A stretch of 64,000 bases of DNA, taken from CAYQMF01 sp964418595 (lineage in GTDB: Bacteria; Planctomycetota; UBA1135; UBA2386). The translations under genes and the position numbers were made by a program. Shown in pieces: positions 8,221-17,305 of this stretch (positions are counted from its first letter, which is position 1; every line of letters starts with the position of its first letter). The stretch is taken from assembly GCA_964418595.1 (NCBI GenBank), contig CAYQMF010000015.1:11626-75625 (forward strand), read 5' to 3'. The notes below the pieces were generated by a model that was given only the letters and a program-made list of their open reading frames with translations, was not told the origin of the DNA and searched no databases.

Positions 8221-8349
8221 GCTTCCCACCACGTCTCGGCATCTCGTCTCCCCCGGGTACGGCGACCTGCGCGGGTTACCGCGTCCCGCCCGCCTGATAT
8301 GAAGGTCGAGGCGCGCGTTCCTCGGTGCCCGACTCTCTCCCCGCTGCCC

Positions 8350-11300
8350 ATGCGTGAGACCAATCGCCGGTTCTCCCTTCTCCTCCTGACCCTGCTCCCG
8401 CTCACCGCCGGCTGCGGCGGCGGTGGTGGGAACGCTCCGGGCTTGGGCGCTGGCGGCACCACCGCGGTGCTGGCGGTGGAGTACGGCTCGCTGGTGGACG
8501 TGTACGGCTTCCGCCGCACGGCGGCAGGGGGCTTTGGCACCGCGCTGGTGGCGCAAGACGTGCTCATCGGGGCCGACATCGTGGACGAGCGCGATGGCGC
8601 GAATCGCAACAAGCGCGACAACGAGATCCTCTACGACTTCCTCGCCGCCAACCCCGACAACCTGCAGCCGCGTCTGCTGATCACGCGCGAGATCGGCACC
8701 CCCGAGTTCGAGCGCGCGTTCGATGCGCTCGACGACCGGGTGCGGCGCGTGGGTCCCGGCCGGTTCGGGCAGGACACGACCCAGTCGCCGTTCACCGTGG
8801 TTCCGCGCAACGGCGCGATCCGGGTCACGTTCACGCGCGACCTCGGCATCGACACCTCGTTCTTCTACGAGATGCAGAACGGGCAGATCGTCGGCGTGAA
8901 GAACAGCGAGGCGATCCAGGTGCTGCGCATCGTCGGCGATCCCAACGACGCGAACACGACGGGGGACTTCGAGGTCATCCCGGCGCGGTTCGTGCCACGC
9001 GGTGCACAGCTCATCATCGACCCGGTCCTCCTCGGCAGCGAGGGCGTCCGGCTGCAGGTGCGGAACCAGGCCGGCGGACTTCCGGAGGCGGCGGACCAGG
9101 TCGGGGCCAACATCCGTCTCGCGTTCGCGATCGAGGGACCGCTGGGGATCCCGTCGCTGCGGCGCGACGACGAGGCCCAGCTCACCGGGCTCAACAACGG
9201 CGGCAGCAAGAGCGTGATCCGCGACTTCCGCTCCGGCAACTCGCTCGACGACACCGCCGAGATCTCGCGTGGGTTCCGGCGTGACCCGGTGCCGCCGCGC
9301 CTCGTCGGCGAGATGTTGATGTACCTGGAGCGCGTCGAGGATGTGGACGCCTTCACCCAGTTGCTGACCATCTACAAGGGCAGCGTCGCGCATCGGATCG
9401 ACGCGGGCGACGCGCTGCGCATCGTGAGTGCCGACGGCTTGGCGACGCAGTTGGCGGTGACGGAGATCGTGGCCGATCCGCGCGATCGCAAGGAGCTCAC
9501 TCACACGCTCGTGCTGGTGCGCCGTGAGCCGGCGCTCGCGGCGGCCGACCCGGCGAAGATGCCGGGGTACCCGGCAGATCGGGTCGAGCGTGAACAGTGG
9601 TTGCCACAGTTCGCCCCGCGTGCGGTCGTCGTGGCCGAGTACGAGTCCGGGGACGGTGGTGCCGGCAGCGACGACCCGCAGTACTTCGTGCGCTTCTCGC
9701 CATCGCCCATCGCCGGCGCCGGTGGGGCGCAGGTGCCCAACCGCGACATCTCACCGTTCGCGGCGGTGATCGTCCGGTTCAGCAAGCCGATCGATATCCA
9801 CTCGGTGCGCGCCCAGGACAGCTTGTTCTTCGCGACCAAGCCGCTGACCGGCACGCGTGGCGAGGAAGCCATCCAGCAGTTCCTCACCGACAGCGTGATG
9901 GATCCTGCGTCGTTCGACCGGAACAAGTTCGTCACACCCCATCTGGTGGTGGGACGACGCTTCGACGAGGACGGGTCGCAGACGACCGTGCGCCTGCAAC
10001 CGCCGCTCGGCTTCTACCTGGACGACGAACTGCGGCTGCCGCAGAACGAGGCGTTCCGGACCTACTACCTGCACATCCTCGGTGGGCAGAAGGGCATCAA
10101 GGACCTCGCCGGCAACGAACTCGACTTCCTGGCCGATGCCGGCCGCCTGCAGGACTCGATCCTCGTCGACTTCACCCTGGACGTGCGGAACGATGCGCGC
10201 GGCCAGCCGCTCTTCCCGAACAACCGGGTCGTCAACGTCGCGCGCCGCTTCGAGGCGATCGACGAGGACGAGCAGCCGTCCTACTACCGTTCGGACGAGA
10301 TCCGACGCGTCGGCGGTCAGGCGAACGACAAGGCCTACCCGCTCGAAGACTTGTTCGGCGCCGTCAACTACTTCGCCGGGCGGATCCACGCGCGGCCCAG
10401 TGCGCGCATCTCGCGCGTGGCCGACGACCTCAACCAGCAGCCGCCGCCGTCGCAGGACAGCGAGTTGCGCTGGTGCCCGGAGTCGGACGGCGGCGAGGCG
10501 CAGATCGCCGCGAACACGGCGGGGACCAAGTTCGGCCAGCCGATCCAGAACCCGCTCAACCCGTACGGTTGTCGTCTCATGACCGTGTGGCGTGAGATCG
10601 ATCTCAACCTCTCGCGCGTCGACCCGTTCGACTTCAACCTCGATCTCGAGGAGGTGCACTGGGCGCCGCACACGAACAGCACGCTGGTGTTCGACGAGTT
10701 CGACCGCATGAGCCTCTTCGTGGGGCACTCGGAGTACCGGGCCGAGAACTGCGTCGGCACCCAGTGGGCGTTGCCGTACGCGATCGAGAGCTCCGGCCTC
10801 GACCCCACCTTCGCCAGGAACTTCGCACGCGACACGGACACCCGCGGCGCACCGGAGCCGGCCGGTCCCCGCAACCCGCCGGAGCACGTTGGCTATCGCG
10901 ACCACTACGTGGTGATCGACGCGAACCTCGCGTTCACGGAGCCCAACAACGTCAACCGGTTCCACCCGCTGCCGCCGCTCGAGAAGCCCTACTTCGTATG
11001 GCGCGACGAGACCCTGGACGTGCAGGGTGGCGTGAGCCGGCACAGCGCGGATGTCGCCAACGGCAGCCGTGACTGGGAACCGTACATCATCTCGCCCTTC
11101 CTCACCGGCGGCGGCCGCTTCGTGACGCGCACCTCCAACGGCCAGTTGAGCTTCAACTACGGCCGCTGGATGAACACGCGGAACTTCCACCTCCGCAGCC
11201 GGACGACCGTCGAGACCATCACCGACGGGCTCGTTGGCGCGATCGCGCTGCCGCTGCTCGGCGACTTCCAGATGTACCCCGACGCGGCGAACTTGCCGGA

Positions 11301-12168
11301 GGGTCGCGGCTACGTGGCGTCCGGCGCGAACGGCTGGCAGATCGCGCTTACCGTCACGTCGTCGTCGGTGCCGTATTTCCGGGTCTACTCTGCGGGCGGC
11401 GTCGCCAACGGCCAGATCCGCCGCGTGACCCCGGGCTCGTCGCAGTGGAGCCGGGCGAGCGGCGGCATCAATCCGGTCACCGGGCAGCCGACCGCCTTCG
11501 GCGACAACTCCTTCTACTGGATCCAGACCGACTTCCTGAAGCGGCAGTCGGTGGTGACCGCGGGGTTCGTCGATCTGCTCGACCCGCACCGCGTCGATCC
11601 GGCCTTCCCCAACCGTGATCCACGCCTCGGCCCGTACTTCCCGGCGGGTGCGACGAGCGTGATGCCGCGCGGCACGGCGCCGATGTTCACCACGCTCTTC
11701 GAGCCGTCGCTCGACTCGCTGCCGGGCGGGACGGAGATCGTGCCGCAGTACCGCGGTGCGAGCATCGTCGACCCGCGGCCGTGGATCGCCGTCGAGTGCG
11801 CGTTCCCGTTCTGGACGCGGCGCAACCAGGTGCGGCCCGACAACCTCAACTTCCCGCTCGATCCGCGCAAGGCGGGGGATGCCGGCATCCGCAAGTACAG
11901 CGACCAGTTCAACGCGAGCAACCAGGCGCGCAACTTCTGGACGCACACCTACAACCTGCACGTCACCGACTACGTGGACGATCCCAATCGTCTGGCGGAG
12001 GACGGTTTCCTCGCCAGGTTCGCGGGTCCGGCCGACTCCTTCCGCGCCAACGAAGTGCGCTACGCCAACTGGCGCTTCATCATGAAGAACAACGTCGAGT
12101 CGACGCCGCCGGTGGCACCGAGCCTCGAGTCGTTCGCGCTGCTGTATCGCTTCCAGGAAACGCGCTGA
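8350..12168 (+). CDS. Very large lipoprotein with Ig-like (SbsA-type) segments
   Basis: A 1272-residue exported protein. I chose the ATG at 8350 because it directly begins a lipoprotein signal (RFSLLLLTLLPLTAGC, lipobox LTAGC), followed by a Gly-rich linker. Two segments resemble bacterial Ig-like domains of the SbsA type: VVPRNGAIRVTFTRDLGIDTSFFYE (about 155-180) and NRDISPFAAVIVRFSKPIDIHSV (about 465-490). Both have the alternating pattern in which a protein states a boundary value and then a VxFSxPxD strand. The remainder is beta-rich with many aromatic and Asn residues and no enzymatic motif I recognise. It probably acts as a surface or cell-wall structural protein. It ends ten bases from the end of the convergent PafA-like gene. 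Confidence 0.82.
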   Translation: MRETNRRFSLLLLTLLPLTAGCGGGGGNAPGLGAGGTTAVLAVEYGSLVDVYGFRRTAAGGFGTALVAQDVLIGADIVDERDGANRNKRDNEILYDFLAANPDNLQPRLLITREIGTPEFERAFDALDDRVRRVGPGRFGQDTTQSPFTVVPRNGAIRVTFTRDLGIDTSFFYEMQNGQIVGVKNSEAIQVLRIVGDPNDANTTGDFEVIPARFVPRGAQLIIDPVLLGSEGVRLQVRNQAGGLPEAADQVGANIRLAFAIEGPLGIPSLRRDDEAQLTGLNNGGSKSVIRDFRSGNSLDDTAEISRGFRRDPVPPRLVGEMLMYLERVEDVDAFTQLLTIYKGSVAHRIDAGDALRIVSADGLATQLAVTEIVADPRDRKELTHTLVLVRREPALAAADPAKMPGYPADRVEREQWLPQFAPRAVVVAEYESGDGGAGSDDPQYFVRFSPSPIAGAGGAQVPNRDISPFAAVIVRFSKPIDIHSVRAQDSLFFATKPLTGTRGEEAIQQFLTDSVMDPASFDRNKFVTPHLVVGRRFDEDGSQTTVRLQPPLGFYLDDELRLPQNEAFRTYYLHILGGQKGIKDLAGNELDFLADAGRLQDSILVDFTLDVRNDARGQPLFPNNRVVNVARRFEAIDEDEQPSYYRSDEIRRVGGQANDKAYPLEDLFGAVNYFAGRIHARPSARISRVADDLNQQPPPSQDSELRWCPESDGGEAQIAANTAGTKFGQPIQNPLNPYGCRLMTVWREIDLNLSRVDPFDFNLDLEEVHWAPHTNSTLVFDEFDRMSLFVGHSEYRAENCVGTQWALPYAIESSGLDPTFARNFARDTDTRGAPEPAGPRNPPEHVGYRDHYVVIDANLAFTEPNNVNRFHPLPPLEKPYFVWRDETLDVQGGVSRHSADVANGSRDWEPYIISPFLTGGGRFVTRTSNGQLSFNYGRWMNTRNFHLRSRTTVETITDGLVGAIALPLLGDFQMYPDAANLPEGRGYVASGANGWQIALTVTSSSVPYFRVYSAGGVANGQIRRVTPGSSQWSRASGGINPVTGQPTAFGDNSFYWIQTDFLKRQSVVTAGFVDLLDPHRVDPAFPNRDPRLGPYFPAGATSVMPRGTAPMFTTLFEPSLDSLPGGTEIVPQYRGASIVDPRPWIAVECAFPFWTRRNQVRPDNLNFPLDPRKAGDAGIRKYSDQFNASNQARNFWTHTYNLHVTDYVDDPNRLAEDGFLARFAGPADSFRANEVRYANWRFIMKNNVESTPPVAPSLESFALLYRFQETR

Positions 12169-12177
12169 CCGACCCGT

Positions 12178-13620
12178 TCAGAAGGGGAGGTCTTCGGCGG
12201 CCACGGGCTCCGCGCGCGGCGTGATGCGCTGGTCGGCAGACCAGGAGTCGAACTCGAGGGCAAACGGATCGCCGAGCAGGCGCCAGCGGCCCGTTGTAGG
12301 CTCGTAGACCCCGCCCCAGTCCACGCGCAGGCCGGGCATGCCGCCGTGGGCCGCCAGGAAGCGCGCGCGGGCGCGGGCGCGCGTCGCCACCGGCGGGACC
12401 CACCGTTCGGTCTCGGTGCCGGCGGCCATCGGTGCGCCGACGCGGTGCTCGATGAGGCCTGACCCGACCATCGTGTCGAACACGCTCGTCGGATCGGTGA
12501 TCGCGTGGTAGCTGTGGTCGATGAGGGTGAGCGCACGGAGACGCTGCGCGTCGCCCGGCAGCGTCGCCCAACTGCCGCCCATGTGCGTGAGCACGGAGTC
12601 GAACAGGCGCAGCTTGGCGAACGCGTCGAGCCGCCGGGCGAGCCACGGCTCGTCACCGCGCTGCATGGCGGCGAGGGTGTCCGCCCAGTCCTGCAGGCAG
12701 CGCGCGACCCACGGCGGCGCGTCGCGGCGGCGATCGGCCCACGCCCGCGCGAGGCCGAGGTACAGCGCCTGGATCTCGAGCACGATGCCGTGCACGCGCA
12801 CCGCTTCGCCCGGGCCAGCGAGGCGACAGCACGTGCGCAGGGTCTCCGCCCAGCTTCCGCCCAACGGCAGGCCGAGCCGTGCGCACGCAGCGGCGACCGC
12901 GGCCGGCACGCTCGGGTCGGCTTCGAGCGCGCGCAGCACCAGCGCGGTGGCCCCGTGCTGCAGCGCGAGGTTGAACTGCGATCGATGCCCGTCGCCGACC
13001 AGCAGGTGGCAGCGGTGGTAGCTGCGCTTGCCGGGCGTGTGGTGTTCTTCGCGGGCGGTGCTGAAGACGGCGCGGGCCGCGGTCGTCCCGCCTCCCGCGT
13101 CGTGGGTCATGAACAGGGGCCGCGTCGCCGCGAGCCGTTCGCCGCTGGGGAACAGCACGCCGCCGGAGCCGGCGTAGATGCGCGTGGCGAGGAACGGCAG
13201 CATGGCCGCGCCCAGGGTCGCGGCCGGTCGCGTCAGCAGGTAGTTCTCGTGCGTGCCCCACGTGTGCGCCTGCGGATGCAGGACGCCGTCGTGGTTGTTG
13301 GCGTGCAGTGACAGCACCAGACCATCGGCTGCGAGTTCGCGCACGGCGCGGGCGAGCAGCCCGACCTGCGCTTCGACCAGGAGCGCCAGCTCGTACGGAT
13401 CGCTGCACTCCAGCGCCGCCAGCTCCGGGTGATCGTTGACGTCGACGTAGACTCGCCCGTAGGCGTTGAAGAACCCGCGGCCCACGTCCGGGAGCGAAGG
13501 CGCGTACGTCGCCATCAGGTCCAGCAGCCGCCGCAGCGCGGCAGGGCGTGGACCCGCCTGCACGAAGCACATCAGCTCGTGCTCCACACTCAGGAGGAAC
13601 CTGGATCCGGGATCGGCCAT
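12178..13620 (-). CDS. PafA-like Pup ligase
   Basis: A 480-residue protein of the carboxylate-amine ligase (glutamine-synthetase-like) fold, co-linear with mycobacterial PafA. Visible landmarks: SVEHELM (11-17), at the place of GIETEFG, with Glu13 and Glu15 as metal/ATP ligands; NAYGRVYVDVNDHPELAALEC (52-72), matching [20 protein letters not shown], with Asp60 at the catalytic-base position; ANNHDGVLHPQAHTWGTHENYLL; REEHHTPGKRSYHRCHLLVGD; LDHSYHAI-type text near 370; and TRARARARFLAAHGG with VDWGGVY at the C-terminal domain. PafA phosphorylates the C-terminal Glu of Pup and joins it to substrate lysines. The ATG at 13620 is eight bases after the stop of the Pup-like gene. Last gene of the operon. 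PafA is favoured over Dop by length and the VDVNDHPE motif. Confidence 0.92.
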   Translation of the reverse strand: MADPGSRFLLSVEHELMCFVQAGPRPAALRRLLDLMATYAPSLPDVGRGFFNAYGRVYVDVNDHPELAALECSDPYELALLVEAQVGLLARAVRELAADGLVLSLHANNHDGVLHPQAHTWGTHENYLLTRPAATLGAAMLPFLATRIYAGSGGVLFPSGERLAATRPLFMTHDAGGGTTAARAVFSTAREEHHTPGKRSYHRCHLLVGDGHRSQFNLALQHGATALVLRALEADPSVPAAVAAACARLGLPLGGSWAETLRTCCRLAGPGEAVRVHGIVLEIQALYLGLARAWADRRRDAPPWVARCLQDWADTLAAMQRGDEPWLARRLDAFAKLRLFDSVLTHMGGSWATLPGDAQRLRALTLIDHSYHAITDPTSVFDTMVGSGLIEHRVGAPMAAGTETERWVPPVATRARARARFLAAHGGMPGLRVDWGGVYEPTTGRWRLLGDPFALEFDSWSADQRITPRAEPVAAEDLPF

Positions 13621-13628
13621 GGCTTCGC

Positions 13629-13832
13629 CTACTGGCCGCTCGCGTTGCGGCGCGCGTTGAGTTCGCGCTCGACATCGACGCCGCTGACGCAGCGCTCGTG
13701 CGCCTGCTGCGCGATGGCATCGAGCGCTCGCACCTGCCGGAGCAGGCCCCCGGGTACCGGGGGCTCGGGATCGTGGTTGGCGGTCGTCGTCTGGGGACGC
13801 CGTTCGGCGCTGCGCTTGCGTTCGTCACTCAT
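13629..13832 (-). CDS. Pup-like protein modifier ending in Ser-Gly-Gln
   Basis: A 67-residue hydrophilic protein, the size of Pup (about 64). The N-terminal half is charged and Pro/Thr-rich with no predicted structure. The second half, LLRQVRALDAIAQQAHERC (about 30-48), is helical, and the C-terminus is NASGQ. Pup ends in Gly-Gly-Gln or Gly-Gly-Glu; a terminal Gln must be deamidated to Glu by Dop before PafA can use it. The gene sits between a Dop-like gene (8-base overlap) and a PafA-like gene (8-base gap), the expected neighbours, so position strongly supports the call although primary sequence similarity to actinobacterial Pup is low. It may belong to the Pup relatives proposed for Gram-negative phyla under the name UBact. 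Confidence 0.85.
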   Translation of the reverse strand: MSDERKRSAERRPQTTTANHDPEPPVPGGLLRQVRALDAIAQQAHERCVSGVDVERELNARRNASGQ

Positions 13833-15489
13833 GGTGGGTTCCTCGCGTGGGTCGGGTCCGTGGGCTGCAGCAGGTCTCGCTCGGGCGCGACAGCTCGGGC
13901 CGGAGATCCTGCAAGGGGTGCGTCGTGTGCACGGTGTCGTCCGCGTCGCTCAGGGACGCGAGGTCCATGACCTCGCGGGCGGCACCCAGCGCGTGCTCTG
14001 CCACCGCGCGACCGAGCCGGCCGGGGTGCGGCATGTCGACGCGGAGCCGGCGACCGAATCGCTCGTCGGTCAGGCTCAGCTCGACGTGGTCCCAGTCGAC
14101 CGCCTCGATGTCGTCGGCGAAGCGCTTGATGAGGCGGCCGCGCGTCCAGCTCCGACTCGCCTCCGGCCCATCGCGCAGGCACGCATCGATCTGCGCCCGG
14201 TCGATCAGCGGGTCGATGCGATCGTGTTCGAGCAGGCGCCAGATCGCGCCACGCGTCGGGTCGGTGTTGGTGAAGTCGTGGTCGAGCAGGCGCACGGCCG
14301 ACGACTCGAGGCCTTCGCCCGTCCGCTCGCAGTGGCCGAGCAGGACCATGAGCTTGGCGGCCCAGTCGAGGTGGCGCGAGCACGCGGCGATGTCGCCGCG
14401 ATCGGCGCGCTGCGCCAGCTCGACGATGCGGGGCAGGAGCTGCGCGGCGCAGGGCGCCACCGCGTCCTGGATCACGCCCTCCTCGACGAGGCGCAGCATC
14501 GCCTGCGCGATCTCGGCGACGTAGGCGCCGAGCGTCACCTGGCGACCGTCGGCGAGCGGCGCCGTCCCGCGCAACCGGCCGGACTCGAGGTCGAGCCCGA
14601 GGCTCCACGCACGCAGCGCCTCGACGGGCGAGGCGAGCAGGAGCTGGCCGTAGCCGACCTCGGCGGCGGCGAGGCAGCACTGCACGAAGCTCGTCATCAG
14701 CGCGCTCGAGACGAGGGCGAAGTCGAAGCCGATGAGGTGCAGCCGGTCGATGCCCTGCGCGTGCGGCTCGCGGCGGGCGTTGAGCAGGCCGCGCGAGAAC
14801 GCCTCCGTCGTCGACAGCCCGCACACCCGCGACAGGTGGTGGGCGCGCGCGCTGAGGCTGAAGACCACCGAACCGTCGCGCAGCGGGAGCAGGTAGCCGC
14901 TGCCGAAGAACGGGACGGCGGCGGCGATCGCACTGGTGACGAAGCCGAGCACGCCTGGGTGACGCGGATCGACGATGAGGTCGTCGAAGAGCTGCGGTGC
15001 GATCGAGATGTTGAAGTGCGAGCCCCACGAGATCGACGGATCGAGGAGGTCGACGTTGGCGGCCGTCAGCAGGTAGCGCGTGCCCGCCTCGGCGTCTTCC
15101 TGGGCCTGCTGCCGCGCCGCCTCCGCGACGACCAGCGTGCTCCAGCTCTGCGCGGCCACTTCGCACGGGCGATGCGTCTCCGCCGTGCACACCTCGACGT
15201 GCGCCATGTCGGAGTAGTAGCACTGGCCATTCGACGGCCACTGGCGCAGGCAGTCGGTGGAACTCGCCGACGCGTACGACCCGCCCCAGTGGTCGCCCCG
15301 GCTCCAGCTCGAATCGCGCCGCGTGCGGCGTCGCCAGACGTTGCCTCCGACCCGCACGAAGGCCGTGTCGATGGCCCCGAGCACGCGTTGCGCCACGGTC
15401 CAGCTCGGGATCGCCTGGCCTCGGCCGTCGATGCCGGTCGTCGACAGCTCGCAGTCGCGACCGACGAACTTCACGACGGGCGCGCTCAT
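13825..15489 (-). CDS. Dop-like Pup deamidase/depupylase
   Basis: A 554-residue paralogue of the PafA-like protein. NGQCYYSDMAHVEVCTAE (87-104) aligns with NGARLYVDHAHPEYSAPE of mycobacterial Dop, putting Asp94 at the catalytic aspartate. WGSHFNISIAP replaces YGSHENYLMSR. The C-terminal part, LDWAAKLMVLLGHCERTG, DHDFTNTDPTRGAIWRLLE and WTRGRLIKRFADDIEAVDWDHV, follows Dop closely. Dop hydrolyses the terminal Gln amide of Pup and removes Pup from substrates. The N-terminal metal-binding motif is altered: GRDCELST instead of GTEVEYG, leaving Asp12 and Glu14. It is longer than PafA and has extra Cys residues in the 80-110 region. Its ATG at 15489 overlaps the ATPase stop by four bases. Confidence 0.9.
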   Translation of the reverse strand: MSAPVVKFVGRDCELSTTGIDGRGQAIPSWTVAQRVLGAIDTAFVRVGGNVWRRRTRRDSSWSRGDHWGGSYASASSTDCLRQWPSNGQCYYSDMAHVEVCTAETHRPCEVAAQSWSTLVVAEAARQQAQEDAEAGTRYLLTAANVDLLDPSISWGSHFNISIAPQLFDDLIVDPRHPGVLGFVTSAIAAAVPFFGSGYLLPLRDGSVVFSLSARAHHLSRVCGLSTTEAFSRGLLNARREPHAQGIDRLHLIGFDFALVSSALMTSFVQCCLAAAEVGYGQLLLASPVEALRAWSLGLDLESGRLRGTAPLADGRQVTLGAYVAEIAQAMLRLVEEGVIQDAVAPCAAQLLPRIVELAQRADRGDIAACSRHLDWAAKLMVLLGHCERTGEGLESSAVRLLDHDFTNTDPTRGAIWRLLEHDRIDPLIDRAQIDACLRDGPEASRSWTRGRLIKRFADDIEAVDWDHVELSLTDERFGRRLRVDMPHPGRLGRAVAEHALGAAREVMDLASLSDADDTVHTTHPLQDLRPELSRPSETCCSPRTRPTRGTHHE

Positions 15490-17282
15490 GCGTGTTCTCC
15501 CGCTGCACGGTCTCCCACGGCCCGTTCTCCCACCACAGGCCCGACGAGATCGCGTTGCCAGCCGACTTCGTCGCGCGGCACGGTCTCGACGCGCTGGATG
15601 CGGCCGCGGACCCGCAGCAGGCGCTGCAGCGTGATCCAGTCGGCCTCCATCGCGCTCGCGGCTGCGCAGGCCTGATCGACGAGACCGGCGACGACGTCGT
15701 CGAGGCCGACTGCGCCGAAGCCGATGCCGCTGCGGCGGCGCCGCGCGCCGCGCAGCTTGGCCTGGCTCATCGCTTCGCGGTAGTGCACCGCGGACAGCAG
15801 CGTGCCCGCGGTGACGTCGATGCTGCGCTGCGGCTCGGTGCCGTAGCGCAGCACGACGGTGTCCAGGATGGTCGCAAGCGCGGGCCGCAGGATCGTGGCC
15901 TCGAGCACCGCGGGGGCGACGCCGTGGCGCACGTCGCCATCGATCAGCCAGGGCACCTCGGCGGGCGCGTACACGGCCATGACCTTCGCCGCGGCCTCGG
16001 CGCCGAGCGGCGGCATCTCGAGGACGAGGTCGCCGAGGCGACCGGGCCGCTTCAGCGCCGGATCGACGGCGTCGGGGCGGTTGGTGAGGCCGAGCCACAG
16101 CACATGGGCGCGCGGCGTGGCCTCGGTGCGGACGAGCCCGTCCAGTTCGACGAGCAGGGCCTGGATCGCGTCGTTGTGCGCGCTGGACAGGAGCTCGCCG
16201 CCGTCGTGGCCCCCGGCACGCCGACCGAGGCAATCAATTTCGTCCATGACCACGATTTGGACGATGGGGCGCGTGCGCGGCACCGCCTGGCGCGCGCGGA
16301 TGCTCCCGCACAGGTCTTCGCGCACGAGGCGCGCATCCTCGCCGTGCCACATCGACTTGAGCTCGTTGGGCTTGACCACGTAGAGCACGACGTCGAAGCC
16401 GCGCGTCGCACCGACGTCGCGCAGCCACGTGGCGACGAGACGCGTGAGCAGGGTCTTGCCCTCACCGGGCTTGAGCGACCACAGCAGCACGCCGTGCAGG
16501 GGTTCGAGGGCGAACTCGCCGCGGACGTCGTCCGCGAGGAGCCGCAACTCGATGGCCTCGAGCAGCGGTTCGAGCACGGGCTCGAGGCCGGCGACGTCCT
16601 CGGCGTCGACGGCGACGGAATCGATGCCGACCTCGAAGCGGCTGTTGCTGCTGATGCTCGCCGCGCGCGCGATGGCCCAACCGGGCGCCTCACGGCTGAG
16701 GACGAGCCGGTCGCCGGGCCGCAGTGGTTCGTCGCGAAGGCACCGTGCGATCTGCACGATGTCTTCCTGCCCACCGACGCGGGCGACATGCACCTGCTCG
16801 CGCCCATCCGCATGCCAGCCGCGCATCTCGACGACTTCGCCCAGGGCCCGCGCGCGCGCGCCGGCGTCGTCGGCGACGCCGATCAGCACCTGCTCCTTGG
16901 TGTGCACGCGCACCGGCTCCCAGGGTTCGAGGTCGCGGAGGCGGGCGATGTCGACTTCCGGGTGGATCGCGAGTTCGAGCACGTCGCCGCGCCAGCGCAC
17001 CCGGGCGGCCGGGCCCTGCGGCGTGGTCAGCAAGCCCTCGCACACGCACAGCGCCGCCGGTCCGCGGAGCATGCCCTCGAGGATCTCGCGCATCTCCTTC
17101 GCCGCGGCCGCGGCCTGTTCGCACTCACGCCGGGCGCGCAGCCACCGCGCCGCGACGGTGACCGGATCCTGCGCGGCCTCCTGGAGGACGGTCTCGATCT
17201 CCTGGATCTGCGCGGGCGTCACGCGATCGAGGCGCACGCCGGCGAGGCGCAGGAGTTGGACGATGGTCTGTTGGTTGCTCAT
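15486..17282 (-). CDS. Mpa/ARC-like AAA ATPase
   Basis: A 598-residue AAA protein built like the proteasomal ATPase Mpa/ARC: an N-terminal helical, probably coiled-coil segment (about 25-72), a beta-barrel OB-type region (about 75-200), then one AAA module. Walker A is LKPGEGKT (270-277), with Leu-Lys replacing the usual Gly-Pro. Walker B is IVVMDEID (343-350), and LTNRPDAVDPALKRPGRLGD (399-418) covers sensor 1 and the arginine-finger region. Mpa recruits pupylated proteins through its coiled coils and unfolds them into the 20S proteasome. The C-terminus here (RAAGEHA) lacks the GQYL proteasome-docking tail, and no proteasome gene is present in the window, so it may work alone or with another protease. 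There is a 23-base gap after the JAMM gene. Confidence 0.92.
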   Translation of the reverse strand: MSNQQTIVQLLRLAGVRLDRVTPAQIQEIETVLQEAAQDPVTVAARWLRARRECEQAAAAAKEMREILEGMLRGPAALCVCEGLLTTPQGPAARVRWRGDVLELAIHPEVDIARLRDLEPWEPVRVHTKEQVLIGVADDAGARARALGEVVEMRGWHADGREQVHVARVGGQEDIVQIARCLRDEPLRPGDRLVLSREAPGWAIARAASISSNSRFEVGIDSVAVDAEDVAGLEPVLEPLLEAIELRLLADDVRGEFALEPLHGVLLWSLKPGEGKTLLTRLVATWLRDVGATRGFDVVLYVVKPNELKSMWHGEDARLVREDLCGSIRARQAVPRTRPIVQIVVMDEIDCLGRRAGGHDGGELLSSAHNDAIQALLVELDGLVRTEATPRAHVLWLGLTNRPDAVDPALKRPGRLGDLVLEMPPLGAEAAAKVMAVYAPAEVPWLIDGDVRHGVAPAVLEATILRPALATILDTVVLRYGTEPQRSIDVTAGTLLSAVHYREAMSQAKLRGARRRRSGIGFGAVGLDDVVAGLVDQACAAASAMEADWITLQRLLRVRGRIQRVETVPRDEVGWQRDLVGPVVGERAVGDRAAGEHA

Positions 17283-17305
17283 GGCGGGTGTCGGGTCGGG
17301 GCGGG

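Noticed and set aside
5361..8621. Minus-strand open frame of more than 1000 codons
   Set aside because: It runs through the real rpsD, cyclotransferase, VWA and hypothetical genes in another frame. Its Arg/Pro/Ser-rich text has no domain, which is typical of antisense frames at this GC content.
9751..11961. Long minus-strand frame opposite the large lipoprotein
   Set aside because: Val/Arg-rich low-complexity text with no start context; the plus-strand gene has a lipoprotein signal and Ig-like segments.
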